A DNA stretch of 64,000 bases from Pontiellaceae bacterium B12219 (lineage in GTDB: Bacteria > Verrucomicrobiota > Kiritimatiellia > Kiritimatiellales > Pontiellaceae), in the NCBI GenBank assembly GCA_029432795.1, contig JARNMJ010000005.1, positions 62,001-126,000 on the forward strand, read 5' to 3'. Below are positions 26,069 to 38,342 of this stretch, piece after piece. The notes below the pieces were generated by a model. The model did no database searches, had not been told where the DNA came from, and saw only the letters and a list, made by a program, of their open reading frames with translations. Position numbers and translations under genes: made by a program. Positions within the stretch are counted from its first letter, which is position 1. Every line of letters starts with the position of its first letter.

Positions 26069-28120
26069 ATGCGTCCTCTTGCTATAAACATTGCAGTTTG
26101 TCTGTTGGCCCCCCTCTGCCTCGCCGGTGCCCGATCTCCATCCTCAGGCGGGGAATCAGAGAAAGCTCCCTCGCTGTCGCAACTCGAAGAGCGGCTGTCC
26201 GCGCTCGATGCTGAGCTCGGGCGGCTCGCCCGGTTTACGACCCGCCGCGGAGCCGGAAGTATTGGATGGAGCTCCCGACAATGGAAAACGCCCGATCATC
26301 CCGAATGGGCGGAGATTCAACTCCCTCGGAACGCAACCATTGATGAGATTGTTCTGGTTCCCGTCCTTTGGGATTACGCGGACAAAGGCCCTCAGGCCTC
26401 CGGCTTTCCCGTGGCGTTTGAAATACGTGCAGGAATGAAAGGCGACTCGACCGGAAACGTGATTGCCCGATTCGGTCCCGAAGACCGCCTCCTGCCGCGC
26501 GTGGCACCGCTGGTGATCCCCCTTCCGCCGACGAGCTTATCATGGGTACGGATTCAATCAACGCAGATGTCAACAACCGGCCTGATTGAACAATACACCT
26601 TCGGCTTTTCTGAAATCATGCTGTTCAGCGGCGGACACAATGTTGCAAGGCACCAGCCTGTCCGCGCTTCATCCGAGCCCCTGAACTGGGGCGGTGAGGC
26701 CATCTCGCCCAAAGCACTTACCGACGGATCCACCCCCTTTCTGATGGATTCGTCTCAGGGCAAAAAATCCCGCACCTACCTGGGCCGCTTCTCTTCGGAC
26801 ACACCGTTTTCATTCATCATCGATCTCGAAGAAAGCTACCCCGTGGACGAAATCCGCTACCACAGCGCCGCCGATGTCAGGCAGCACATCCCGCTCCCCA
26901 AAGAGGTTGACTATGGACTTCCCAGACACCTTATCGTGGAAGGTGCCAACCGGGCCGATTTTTCCGATGCCATTCCCTTACTGAACTATCAACTCCATAC
27001 AATTTATGACGCCGGGCCAATCCTGGTACGCAGTGTCCCCGGAACCCGTTGCCGCTATATCCGCCTCTCCATACCCGATCCCTACACGGTTCCCGCCAAC
27101 ATTAATGGACGGCGGTATGTTAATCTGTCGGAACTGGAAATCATTTCCAACGATCGGAATGTCGCCTTGGGAAAAACGGTTGTTTTCCCAAAAACAAATA
27201 TCCAGCACCTATCCAAAACATCCATTACGGACGGGAGCAATAATTTTGGAACGCTCCTGCCCATCCGGAACTGGATGGAGCAGCTGGCCCGCCGCCACGA
27301 TCTGGAACGGGAGCGCCCGCTCCTCGTTGCAGAACTCAACACCCGCTACGCCCGCCAGCAACGAAATCTTTTACTCATGTACTGGAGCGCCGGCATCCTG
27401 GCCGCTTCCACCGTTCTGACCATCCTCATCGGCCGCATCCTCCGCATGCGGCATGTGGTTGAAATTAAACAACGTTTTGCCGCCGATCTGCACGATGAAC
27501 TCGGAGCCAACCTCCACTCCATCGGACTGATCAGCGATGTGGCACAAAATGCCGACTCCAGCGAGCAGTGGCAGATGCTCAGCCGGCGGATTCGGGAACT
27601 GACCGAGCGCTCCGGAACTGCCGTGCGACACTGCACCAATCTACTTGAAGCCGACGACCTATATATCGGCCTGACCTCGGATATGCAACGGGCTGCCCAC
27701 CGCATCACAACCAATCTGGAGCACGATTTTGTCATCGAGGGCAAACCGTTTCTCGACCGGCTTCAGCCGCGTACCCGTATTGATCTCTTCCTGTTTTATA
27801 AAGAAGCTTTGGTCAACATCTGCCGGCACTCCGGCGCCTCCAAAATAAGCACCCGTCTGATCGGCGGATCCAAGGAAACGATTCTAACCGTCTGTGACAA
27901 CGGGAAAGGCCTTCAGGGTCACGTACCGACCTCACTCAAGCGCCGTGCCCGTCTGCTTCGAGCCAAACTCATCGTTGAATCCCCTGAAACGGGAGGAACG
28001 GTAATTACTCTAAAGCTGCGCCCCCGGCGGGGACTGCGCTTCAGTCAAAAGTCAAAAAGTCCAACATCAAAAATCTCCAATACGAATCAAGCGACCGGCC
28101 AAAATACATTTGACCTTTGA
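26069..28120 (+). CDS. Sensor histidine kinase with periplasmic discoidin-like sensor (pair 2)
   Basis: This is a 683-residue kinase. The ATG at 26069 starts the signal peptide (MRPLAINIAVCLLAPLCLAGA); the frame is open upstream but lacks a leader. The layout matches kinase 1: a Leu/Glu coiled segment, discoidin-like folds (about 60-405, with HNVARHQPVRASS), a membrane helix (about 433-455), phospho-acceptor His475 in DLHDELGANLHSIG, and the ATP box DNGKGLQG. It again lacks a recognisable second Gly-rich box. The last 25 residues, rich in Ser/Lys/Asn/Thr, are encoded by degenerate heptameric repeats and have no match in kinase 1. It is divergent from run B and 29 bp before its regulator. Confidence 0.88.
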   Translation: MRPLAINIAVCLLAPLCLAGARSPSSGGESEKAPSLSQLEERLSALDAELGRLARFTTRRGAGSIGWSSRQWKTPDHPEWAEIQLPRNATIDEIVLVPVLWDYADKGPQASGFPVAFEIRAGMKGDSTGNVIARFGPEDRLLPRVAPLVIPLPPTSLSWVRIQSTQMSTTGLIEQYTFGFSEIMLFSGGHNVARHQPVRASSEPLNWGGEAISPKALTDGSTPFLMDSSQGKKSRTYLGRFSSDTPFSFIIDLEESYPVDEIRYHSAADVRQHIPLPKEVDYGLPRHLIVEGANRADFSDAIPLLNYQLHTIYDAGPILVRSVPGTRCRYIRLSIPDPYTVPANINGRRYVNLSELEIISNDRNVALGKTVVFPKTNIQHLSKTSITDGSNNFGTLLPIRNWMEQLARRHDLERERPLLVAELNTRYARQQRNLLLMYWSAGILAASTVLTILIGRILRMRHVVEIKQRFAADLHDELGANLHSIGLISDVAQNADSSEQWQMLSRRIRELTERSGTAVRHCTNLLEADDLYIGLTSDMQRAAHRITTNLEHDFVIEGKPFLDRLQPRTRIDLFLFYKEALVNICRHSGASKISTRLIGGSKETILTVCDNGKGLQGHVPTSLKRRARLLRAKLIVESPETGGTVITLKLRPRRGLRFSQKSKSPTSKISNTNQATGQNTFDL

Positions 28121-28139
28121 CCTTCAGGCTTTCGACCAA
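28042..28139. repeat. Degenerate heptameric repeat at the kinase 2 / regulator 2 junction
   Basis: Period-7 units run CAGTCAA, AAGTCAA, AAAGTCC, AACATCA, AAAATCT, CCAATAC, GAATCAA. A second set near the stop codon runs GACCTTT, GACCTTC, AGGCTTT, CGACCAA. The run extends across the kinase stop codon at 28118-28120. Confidence 0.75.
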
Positions 28140-28149
28140 AAGGAATTCT

Positions 28150-28815
28150 ATGAAAAATAAAATCAACATTATGCTGATCGAAGACCACCCCGAATATCGC
28201 GAAAGCATTGAGCTCGTTTTAAGCACAACAGAGGATCTCCTACTTGCCCGCCAGTTCGGTACGGCCGATCAGGCTCTCCACGTTCTGGAGCAGAAACCTC
28301 CGGTCGAGGTGCCGGACATCATACTGTTGGACCTTAACCTGCCGGGGCTGAGCGGCATTGATGCCCTGCCCCTGTTAAAAAAGCATTCCCCGCAGACTCC
28401 GATTATTGTCCTTACCCAGTCCGATCACGAAGCGGATGTACTCGCAGCCATCAGCGCCGGCGCCTCCGGTTATCTGCTGAAGGCCTCAACCGGCAGCGAA
28501 CTCATCGGCGGGATCCGAACCGTTTTGAATGGCGGTGCCCCGATCGATCCGAAGATGGCCCGCTACATGGTGGACTTCCTATCTGACAAACCACAGCACA
28601 CCGAAAAGGACTGCACGCTTTCAGAACGGGAACTCAGCGTTCTGACCCTGCAGGGCGAAGGACTCGTTAAAAAGGAGATCGCAGAGCGACTCGATATCAG
28701 CACCCACACCGTGGACAACTATATGCGGCGAATCTATGAAAAACTTCAAGTACCCAATGCCCCCGCCGCCATCGCCAAAGCGTTCAGAAGCGGACTCTTT
28801 CCCCGCAATAGTTGA
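28150..28815 (+). CDS. NarL/LuxR-family response regulator (pair 2)
   Basis: This is a 221-residue regulator. The ATG at 28150 follows AAGGA by six bases. The receiver domain has E11/D12, phospho-acceptor Asp61 in ILLDLNLPGLSG and YLLKAS. The LuxR helix-turn-helix has LSERELSVLTLQGEGL and ISTHTVDNYMRRIYEKL. It is paralogous to the regulator at 8096, but the recognition-helix region differs (STHTVDNYMRR versus GVGTVKTHIRH), so the two may bind different sites. It is convergent with the GH2 gene at 28855 (39-bp gap). Confidence 0.92.
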   Translation: MKNKINIMLIEDHPEYRESIELVLSTTEDLLLARQFGTADQALHVLEQKPPVEVPDIILLDLNLPGLSGIDALPLLKKHSPQTPIIVLTQSDHEADVLAAISAGASGYLLKASTGSELIGGIRTVLNGGAPIDPKMARYMVDFLSDKPQHTEKDCTLSERELSVLTLQGEGLVKKEIAERLDISTHTVDNYMRRIYEKLQVPNAPAAIAKAFRSGLFPRNS

Positions 28816-28854
28816 CGGCGGTTCTATGTGCTGTGATCGGCCGGAGTTCTCCGC

Positions 28855-32019
<3,165 letters not shown>

Positions 32020-32041
32020 TTAATTTTTGACACAAGATGTC

Positions 32042-32857
32042 TTAAACAGATGCATAAAATTTACCGAGTTCGGTCAGCGATCCATTGTCATTAAACAGTG
32101 CAGAAGTCCCCAGTTTAGGATGAGACGAGCGGGTATGAAACCACGCGTATCGCTCGATATAATCGCGCTTTTCCATAGCTGGAAGCACATCCTCCATGAA
32201 ACCCAAGATTTTTTTCGGGGAAAATTTATTCGGTTTTTCCGCGGTCGCATTCCAATCGGCAACCGCAAATTCAGTTACCCAGAGCGGCCGGTCATACAGT
32301 TTGTGTATTTTTTCGAGCATGCCCATGAAATAGCGGGAACTTGCCCCTGCATAGGAATGCACCGTAATAAAGTCCACCCGATATCCTTTACGTTTAACCT
32401 CCTGCATAAAGGCGGTCATCCACTCGCCATCCGCGTGCACGCCCGCCGGACTGCCCAGGCGAAGTCCCGTATCCATCAAGCGCGGCCACAGTTCAATCGC
32501 CTTTTCGACCGACATGTTGGCCTGCGATTTCTGGTCCGGCTCATTGAATCCCAACAACGTTTTATAACCCGCTTTTTTAATCGCATTCATTTTCTCGGCA
32601 CTGCAGCCCCACTTCCCCCACTGCATGGGAACAAACTCAGCAAACGCAGGAGAACCCTCAGGCTCCTTCGCACCCCAGGTATAATACCAATCAGGTTTAA
32701 GTTTCTGCAGCCGGGTTTTCCACAAACCGTTTGGGCGCACCAGCACACAACAGCCTTTCTTTTTTGAAGAGAGTCTGACCCGCCCGCTTGCAGTTCCTGC
32801 CCACGCAATACCCGCTCCGGCAATCAGACCTCTTCGGTTCATACCATTTCCGTCCAT
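32042..32857 (-). CDS. GH128-like (Asl1-type) glycoside hydrolase, single domain
   Basis: This is a 271-residue protein. The ATG at 32857 has GGAG 9 bases upstream; a second ATG at 32842 is also possible and begins MNRRGLIAGAGIAWAG, a twin-arginine-like leader. The domain is an Asl1/GH128-type barrel: WYYTWG, FVPMQWG, LLGFNEPDQKSQANM with the probable acid/base Glu, VDFITVHSYAG, and PLWVTEFAVADW with the probable nucleophile Glu. The same motifs occur inside the two large hydrolases at the window edges, of which this is a stand-alone version. Family members include endo-beta-1,3-glucanases; specificity here is unknown. Confidence 0.85.
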   Translation of the reverse strand: MDGNGMNRRGLIAGAGIAWAGTASGRVRLSSKKKGCCVLVRPNGLWKTRLQKLKPDWYYTWGAKEPEGSPAFAEFVPMQWGKWGCSAEKMNAIKKAGYKTLLGFNEPDQKSQANMSVEKAIELWPRLMDTGLRLGSPAGVHADGEWMTAFMQEVKRKGYRVDFITVHSYAGASSRYFMGMLEKIHKLYDRPLWVTEFAVADWNATAEKPNKFSPKKILGFMEDVLPAMEKRDYIERYAWFHTRSSHPKLGTSALFNDNGSLTELGKFYASV

Positions 32858-32887
32858 ACAAATCGTCTCCACGTAAAACCTGGTATT

Positions 32888-35284
32888 TTAGTCCAATCCG
32901 GCAAGCCCACCGAACAGCTCCTTGGACGCATAGATTTTATAATCCTTGATCTTGCCGGGGTTCGGACCGTTACGCGGAAGATAACGTAATGAACGAAACG
33001 CCTGCACCTTGCCGAGATCCAGCACCACCTGATGGGGATGTCCGTCCATTTCACCGCCCTTGTACTGCGTGTGCCAGAAAGTGACGGGCTGGTTATCGAT
33101 AATATTACCCGCCGATGACGGTTCCGCCACGATCTCTTCAGAATCAGCATAGATCACCTGCCATCCGTCACGGTCCAGCCAATTATCCTCGGCATCGACC
33201 AGATGCAGCTCCGCAATGGAGGCATGACGGTCATTATTCTGAGCACTGAGTGATTCAATACAGATGTAACGGGCCTTAACTGATTTCCCGAAATCCACAA
33301 ACTGGGCGGCATCCCCATTCTGGAACGCACCTTCAGCAATCACCTGACTCGGATCGAGTTTAATCGTTTCTCCCGGCTTACGGTTATAGTTGAGATTCTC
33401 ATCAATTTTCAGGCCATACCTGATTTCCGTGACGCCCGTGATCGCAGTATGTCCGGTCGGCTCAATATCCATCACGATAATCTCGTTGACCCCTTCCTTC
33501 ATCCAGCACCCCGGCATGTAGAGCGTATACTGCGGGCCGATGTCCCAGTACCGCCCGAGATTGATCCCGTTCACCCAGACCATCCCTTTCCCCCAGCCGG
33601 TCACATCCAGCAGCGTATCCCCGATTTCATCCACCGTAAATTCTCCGCGATAAAACACCGGGAGTGCTGTTGCCCCGGCCGGCGCATCAGAAAACTTCAG
33701 CGATGCGATATCCGCCGGCTCCAGCGGGAACGTCCGAATTTCCCAACCCAGCACCGGTTTTCCGTCGAGCGTGACATCGCCCAATCCTTTGCGGTCTTTC
33801 ATCAGCTCGCGCGCATAGTTCAGATGCCCCATATTTTCGAGCAGGATATCCAGTTCAACCTCCCCCCCCGGAAGCTGCAGTTGTGCGGCGTCCTGTTTCA
33901 GACGACGGTCCAGCGTCGCGGCACGTTCACCATCAATAATGATCACCGCGCGGTCCTTCAGCTCGGAAAACGCAAGGGTATAGTTTCCGGCCTTTGGAAC
34001 CTCCAGCGTGGTTGAATAAATCGCCAGCCCCTGATTCAGGTCCAGCGCTTCCATACAGGGCGCATTTTCCGATTTAAAGGGTTCCCGGAAAAGCTGGTCA
34101 AATGAAGCCGTTTGATTCAGCTCAAACGTCGGCACCTCAATGCGTTTGATCTGCTCCGGCGGTTCCGGCAGTTCATAATCTTCGGGCAGATATTTTTTGA
34201 TCGTATTTTTAAAGGTATAAAATTTTTCTGTGATCCGTCCGGTTTCATCCATCGGCGCATCATAATCATAACTCGTGGTGTCCGCGCTGTACTGTCCCGA
34301 CGACCAGTTGGCCCCGGAATTAAAACCGAAATTGCTGCCGCCATGCAGCATGTACACATTAAACGACACACTGTTCGCCAGCATCCAATCGATCTCTTTG
34401 ATGAAAGGAGCCAGCGCTTTGGTATGGTGCTTCGAACCCCAGTGGTCGAACCAGCCGACCCAGTATTCACCGCACATTTTCGGCATACCCGGATATTCCC
34501 GGTCAAAAAATGCGAAGGCTTTATCCGCACTGCCGCCGAAATTCATGGTGGTGTACACTCCGTCAATATGGGCTGTTCCGATCGTCTTTTTCTTCGGCCA
34601 GTCACAGCGGATAAACATCGTATCAAAACCGGCGTCGACCAACTGGTCATAAATCGCACGGTTATAGGCCATATCATCTTTGTTTCCCGGACGCCCGAAC
34701 TGCCCGTATTCATTTTCCACCTGAATCTGGATAATCGGCCCGCCGTGCGTCACCTGTAGATCCTTTAGCTGCTCACCCACGGCTTTCATATAGCGCGCCG
34801 TCGCTTCCAGGAATTTCGGATCGTTGGTGCGCACCTGCATCTCTGGATCTTTCAAAAGCCACGGCGGCATTCCTCCAAAGTCCCATTCGGAGCAAATATA
34901 CGGGCCCGGACGAACAATCAGCCACATACCCTCCTCCTGACAGACCCGCGCAAACTCGGCGACGTCAAGGTTTCCGGAAAAATCAAATTCTCCCGGTTTC
35001 TTCTCGTGGGCATTCCAGAACAGATAGGTGCCGATGCAGTTGAACCCCATAGCCTTGGCCTTTTGAATGCGATCCCGCCAATAGGCACGCGGCACGCGCG
35101 GATAATGGATGGAACCCGAAATGATGACGGCCGGCTTACCATCAAAGGTGAAATTTCCGGCGGCAGCACCAAAGACAGGTTGTTTTTCTCCAACCGGATT
35201 AGGCTCAGGGGGTATCGGTAGCGTTCCCCCTATAGAAACAGTAGCAAAACCCACAAGAAGCATAACCAAAATCGACTTTTTCAT
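32888..35284 (-). CDS. GH35 beta-galactosidase with C-terminal discoidin-like domain
   Basis: This is a 798-residue protein. The ATG at 35284 is preferred for its leader (MKKSILVMLLVGFATVSIGG) and AAGG upstream; 35299 is possible. The GH35 barrel shows SGSIHYPRVPRAYWRDRI, YLFWNAHEKKPGEFDF, GPYICSEWDFGGMPPWLL, acid/base Glu192 in VENEYGQFG, and nucleophile Glu273 in CGEYWVGW. Beta domains follow, including a jelly roll with GMVWVNGINLGRYWDIGPQYTLYMPG. A discoidin-like C-terminus (about 650-798) ends near LPRNGPNPGKIKDYKIYAS. It should release terminal beta-galactose. Heptameric repeats fill the gap upstream. Confidence 0.94.
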   Translation of the reverse strand: MKKSILVMLLVGFATVSIGGTLPIPPEPNPVGEKQPVFGAAAGNFTFDGKPAVIISGSIHYPRVPRAYWRDRIQKAKAMGFNCIGTYLFWNAHEKKPGEFDFSGNLDVAEFARVCQEEGMWLIVRPGPYICSEWDFGGMPPWLLKDPEMQVRTNDPKFLEATARYMKAVGEQLKDLQVTHGGPIIQIQVENEYGQFGRPGNKDDMAYNRAIYDQLVDAGFDTMFIRCDWPKKKTIGTAHIDGVYTTMNFGGSADKAFAFFDREYPGMPKMCGEYWVGWFDHWGSKHHTKALAPFIKEIDWMLANSVSFNVYMLHGGSNFGFNSGANWSSGQYSADTTSYDYDAPMDETGRITEKFYTFKNTIKKYLPEDYELPEPPEQIKRIEVPTFELNQTASFDQLFREPFKSENAPCMEALDLNQGLAIYSTTLEVPKAGNYTLAFSELKDRAVIIIDGERAATLDRRLKQDAAQLQLPGGEVELDILLENMGHLNYARELMKDRKGLGDVTLDGKPVLGWEIRTFPLEPADIASLKFSDAPAGATALPVFYRGEFTVDEIGDTLLDVTGWGKGMVWVNGINLGRYWDIGPQYTLYMPGCWMKEGVNEIIVMDIEPTGHTAITGVTEIRYGLKIDENLNYNRKPGETIKLDPSQVIAEGAFQNGDAAQFVDFGKSVKARYICIESLSAQNNDRHASIAELHLVDAEDNWLDRDGWQVIYADSEEIVAEPSSAGNIIDNQPVTFWHTQYKGGEMDGHPHQVVLDLGKVQAFRSLRYLPRNGPNPGKIKDYKIYASKELFGGLAGLD

Positions 35285-35296
35285 ACGTAGGGCCTT

Positions 35297-35331
35297 CATA
35301 ATTCAGCATTTCTTATTCGACATTGGATATT
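35297..35331. repeat. Degenerate heptameric repeat upstream of the GH35 gene
   Basis: Five consecutive 7-mers ending in ATT: CATAATT, CAGCATT, TCTTATT, CGACATT, GGATATT. They occupy the whole gap between a sulfatase and the GH35 gene and overlap the possible upstream ATG at 35299. Confidence 0.8.
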
Positions 35332-35334
35332 TCC

Positions 35335-36762
35335 CTACTCCCCTTCAAATTGTTCCTGACTAAACGTGAAAATATCGGAATCAGTACGCGCTTTCTTCAT
35401 GATGTCCGAAATCTGTTTCACCGTTTCGGGATGGTCGGCGGCGACATTCTTCTTTTCGCCGGGATCAACGGAAAGGTCGAACAGCTTCATCGGTGCATTC
35501 GGATTTTTCAGCACGTTATACCGCACCCCTTTCCACTTGCCCATACGCACGGCAATACGGCCGCCACGCTCATGAAATTCCCAGTAGAGATATTTATGAT
35601 CCGGCTGCACCTCTTTGCCGAGCAGTGTGGGAACCATTGAGATGCCATCGGTATTTTCAGGGATTGGAACCCCGGCGAGTTCATTGAAGGTCGGTACCAT
35701 ATCCCAGAAAGCGGAAATATGATCTGATTCAGACCCCGGAGGAATCGTGCCAGGCCAGTAAGCCATCATCGGCACATGCACTCCACCTTCATACAGGTCG
35801 CGTTTAAGACCTCGATACGGCCCATTGCTGTTGAAGAAGTCGGGATCAGCCCCACCCTCCCGATGCGCACCGTTGTCGGACGTAAAGATGATCAGCGTGT
35901 TATCAGCAATACCGAGTTTTTCCGTCAGTGCAACAATCTCGCCCACCTGATCGTCGAGCAGGGTAACCATCGCCGCAAATGCAGCGCGCGGTTCGGGCTG
36001 CGACTGATAACGGCCGTCACGCAACTCCGGCCCGTCATCCACTCCTTCAAAGGGATTCGGCTCCTCAAATTTTCCACTGAATTTTTCCATATAATCATCC
36101 GGGGCCACTAACTCGGCATGGGGTATGATCGTCGCGACGTAACAGAAAAATGGATGATCCTTGTTGTCCTCGATAAACTTCAGCGTCTGCTCATGAATGA
36201 GCTCCGGACCATAGGCGCCCTTGGCGGTTCCGGCATTGGCATCGAGCACAACTTTCTGATCGTTGTCCCAAAGGTGATACGGATAGTAATGATGTCCGAG
36301 CCGCTGGCAGTTGTAGCCGTAGAACACGTCAAACCCCTGATTCATCGGATCGCCCTCGGAGCCCGGATAACCCAGACCCCATTTGCCGAAGGCACCGCTC
36401 ACATAGCCGGCCTCTTTCAGCATTTCCGGCAGCAGAACCACTTCATCCGGAATCGGATGCTGACCTTCCGGCATGACTTCCTTATTGCCACGCACGAATG
36501 TATGGCCTGTGTGCTGGCCGGTCATCAGCGCCGAGCGTGACGGCGCACAGACGGTGCTGCCGGAATAGTGATCGGTGAAAAACATGCCCTTTGCTTTCAA
36601 AGCATCGATATTCGGCGTCTGAAAATGTTCCTGCCCTAAACAGCTCAAATCGCCGTAACCAAGGTCATCGGCCAGAATGTAGATGATATTCGGCGGCGCG
36701 GCATGTGCCGTCAGAGCAGCCGAAAAAGCCAATCCCAATGCAATCGATGTGTATTTTTTCAT
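35335..36762 (-). CDS. S1-type sulfatase
   Basis: This is a 475-residue protein. The ATG at 36762 is chosen for the leader MKKYTSIALGLAFSAALTAHA and AAGGA 9 bases upstream; 36771 is the alternative. It has LADDLGYGDLSCLGQ, formylglycine motif C-A-P-S-R with Cys72, TGQHTGHTFVRGN, FGKWGLGYPGSEGDPMNQGFD and FTSDNGAHREGG. This form is common in arylsulfatases of PVC bacteria and Bacteroidetes. It follows the sulfatase at 36816 by 53 bp in run A. No iterated palindrome was found in it. Confidence 0.93.
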   Translation of the reverse strand: MKKYTSIALGLAFSAALTAHAAPPNIIYILADDLGYGDLSCLGQEHFQTPNIDALKAKGMFFTDHYSGSTVCAPSRSALMTGQHTGHTFVRGNKEVMPEGQHPIPDEVVLLPEMLKEAGYVSGAFGKWGLGYPGSEGDPMNQGFDVFYGYNCQRLGHHYYPYHLWDNDQKVVLDANAGTAKGAYGPELIHEQTLKFIEDNKDHPFFCYVATIIPHAELVAPDDYMEKFSGKFEEPNPFEGVDDGPELRDGRYQSQPEPRAAFAAMVTLLDDQVGEIVALTEKLGIADNTLIIFTSDNGAHREGGADPDFFNSNGPYRGLKRDLYEGGVHVPMMAYWPGTIPPGSESDHISAFWDMVPTFNELAGVPIPENTDGISMVPTLLGKEVQPDHKYLYWEFHERGGRIAVRMGKWKGVRYNVLKNPNAPMKLFDLSVDPGEKKNVAADHPETVKQISDIMKKARTDSDIFTFSQEQFEGE

Positions 36763-36815
36763 GAGGTTCATTCCTTTCTCTGGATTCAATAGTTTAAATT
36801 TTCCGACCGGTCTCT

Positions 36816-38342
36816 TCATCGCACACCCTCCTGCCTCCGGAACTTCTTCAACATGCGGTCCATCTCCGCCGCCTTTTCCGGATACCGGGCGATTACATTT
36901 GTTGTTTCGCCCGGATCGTCTGCCAGATTAAACAGCTTCGGGGCCGCGGGCTTCCCGCCCCAGGAATACTTCTGCTTTTCCATATATTTCCAGGGACCCT
37001 GACGCAATGCCAGGCCATGCGCTTCCTCAATCATCACGGTATGACCAACCGCCTCTTTTCCCAGCAGGGCCGGAAGGATGTTCCAGCTGTCGCGCGCATC
37101 TTCATCCGAAAGCTCAATGCCCAACAGCGCAGCAAAGGATGCAATAAAATCGATCTGGTTCACCATCGCATCCGAAACGCCCGGTTTAACTGTTAACGGC
37201 CAGCGGATGATAAAAGGGACGCGTGTGCCGCCTTCATAAATCTGATATTTTCCGCCGCGATAGATGCCGGAACCATCATGGCCGCGGTCGACCTCTTTCG
37301 TGGACGTCCGCACCGTTGTACCGTCATCATAGCCGTCGTCATAAACCGGACCGTTATCGCTGGAAAAAATAATGATCGTATTTTCGGCCAGCCCCAACTG
37401 TTCCAGGGTTTGGAAAATTTCGCCCACCGCCCAGTCAAATTCAACCATGGCATCCCCTCGGTATCCGAGTTCCGTTTTTCCCTGAAAACGCGGATTCGGC
37501 GCACGCGGCACATGAATGCACTGCGATGCAAAATAGAGAAAGAACGGTTTGCTGCGATTTTCGGTGATGAATGCCCGGGCCTGCTTCACAAACTCATCGG
37601 TTATGGTTTCATCATCCCACAGCGCCGATTTACCACCGGCCATGTAGCCGATGCGGCCGATACCGTTAATGACGCTGTGGTTATGTCCGTGCGTGCTTGA
37701 GTAATAGGTCATGGCCTTTTTCTGGAAGCGCGCATTCGGATACGGTGTACTGCCGGGACGGTCCACCTCGGCTTTACTTTTGCCGACATAGAGCGGATCA
37801 TCGGGATCCAGATTCACTACCCGATGCCCATTCAGATAAACACACGGCACGCGATCGTTGGTGGACGGGAGCAGGAATGAACGATCGAACCCGATTTCCA
37901 ACGGGCCCGGTTTCACCTCCCCGTTCCAATCGGTAGCAACCCCTTTCTGCCCGATGCCGAGATGCCACTTTCCAACAACACCCGTCACATAACCGGCCTG
38001 TTTAAAAAGCTTCGGCAGCGTCAGGATATCCGTTGGAATTGAGAGCGGCGCGTTCGGCGGAAGAATGGATACGCCATGCCGGAATCCGTGAATACCGGTC
38101 AGCATCGAAAAACGCGACGGCGTGCAGGTGGCCGCCGAGCAATGACCATCCGTAAAACGCAATCCTTCCTTCGCCAAGCGGTCAATATTCGGAGTCGGGA
38201 TCATTTCAGATCCATAGACACCGACATCACCGAAGCCGACATCATCGCCGTAAATAATGACCACGTTCGGCCGTTCCATTGCGGCCTCAGCCAAACCGAC
38301 GCCGCACAAAGTCAGGGTTAAAATCAGTTTTATCCGGTTCAT
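36816..38342 (-). CDS. S1-type sulfatase
   Basis: This is a 508-residue protein. The ATG at 38342 overlaps the GH2 stop (TGATG); a GTG one codon earlier is also possible. It has a signal peptide (about 1-21), IYGDDVGFGDVGVYGSEMIPTPN, C-T-P-S-R with Cys73, GKWHLGIG, FSSDNGPVYDDGYDDG and a C-terminus with LADDPGETTNVIARYPEKAAEM. This N- and C-terminal wording is nearly that of the collapsed pseudogene at 47194, so the two are relatives. An iterated palindrome lies at 37401 in F-Q-T-L-E codons. Confidence 0.93.
   Translation of the reverse strand: MNRIKLILTLTLCGVGLAEAAMERPNVVIIYGDDVGFGDVGVYGSEMIPTPNIDRLAKEGLRFTDGHCSAATCTPSRFSMLTGIHGFRHGVSILPPNAPLSIPTDILTLPKLFKQAGYVTGVVGKWHLGIGQKGVATDWNGEVKPGPLEIGFDRSFLLPSTNDRVPCVYLNGHRVVNLDPDDPLYVGKSKAEVDRPGSTPYPNARFQKKAMTYYSSTHGHNHSVINGIGRIGYMAGGKSALWDDETITDEFVKQARAFITENRSKPFFLYFASQCIHVPRAPNPRFQGKTELGYRGDAMVEFDWAVGEIFQTLEQLGLAENTIIIFSSDNGPVYDDGYDDGTTVRTSTKEVDRGHDGSGIYRGGKYQIYEGGTRVPFIIRWPLTVKPGVSDAMVNQIDFIASFAALLGIELSDEDARDSWNILPALLGKEAVGHTVMIEEAHGLALRQGPWKYMEKQKYSWGGKPAAPKLFNLADDPGETTNVIARYPEKAAEMDRMLKKFRRQEGVR

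Noticed and set aside
28117-28149. Upstream extension of response regulator 2 from a TTG
   Set aside because: The ATG at 28150 has a better ribosome-binding site, and the extension falls in the heptameric repeat.
32171-32190. TTTTCCA...TGGAAG dyad in the stand-alone GH128-like gene
   Set aside because: The spacer is four bases, not five, so it was not counted with the iterated palindrome. Dyads at 4921 and 41930 were excluded for the same reason.
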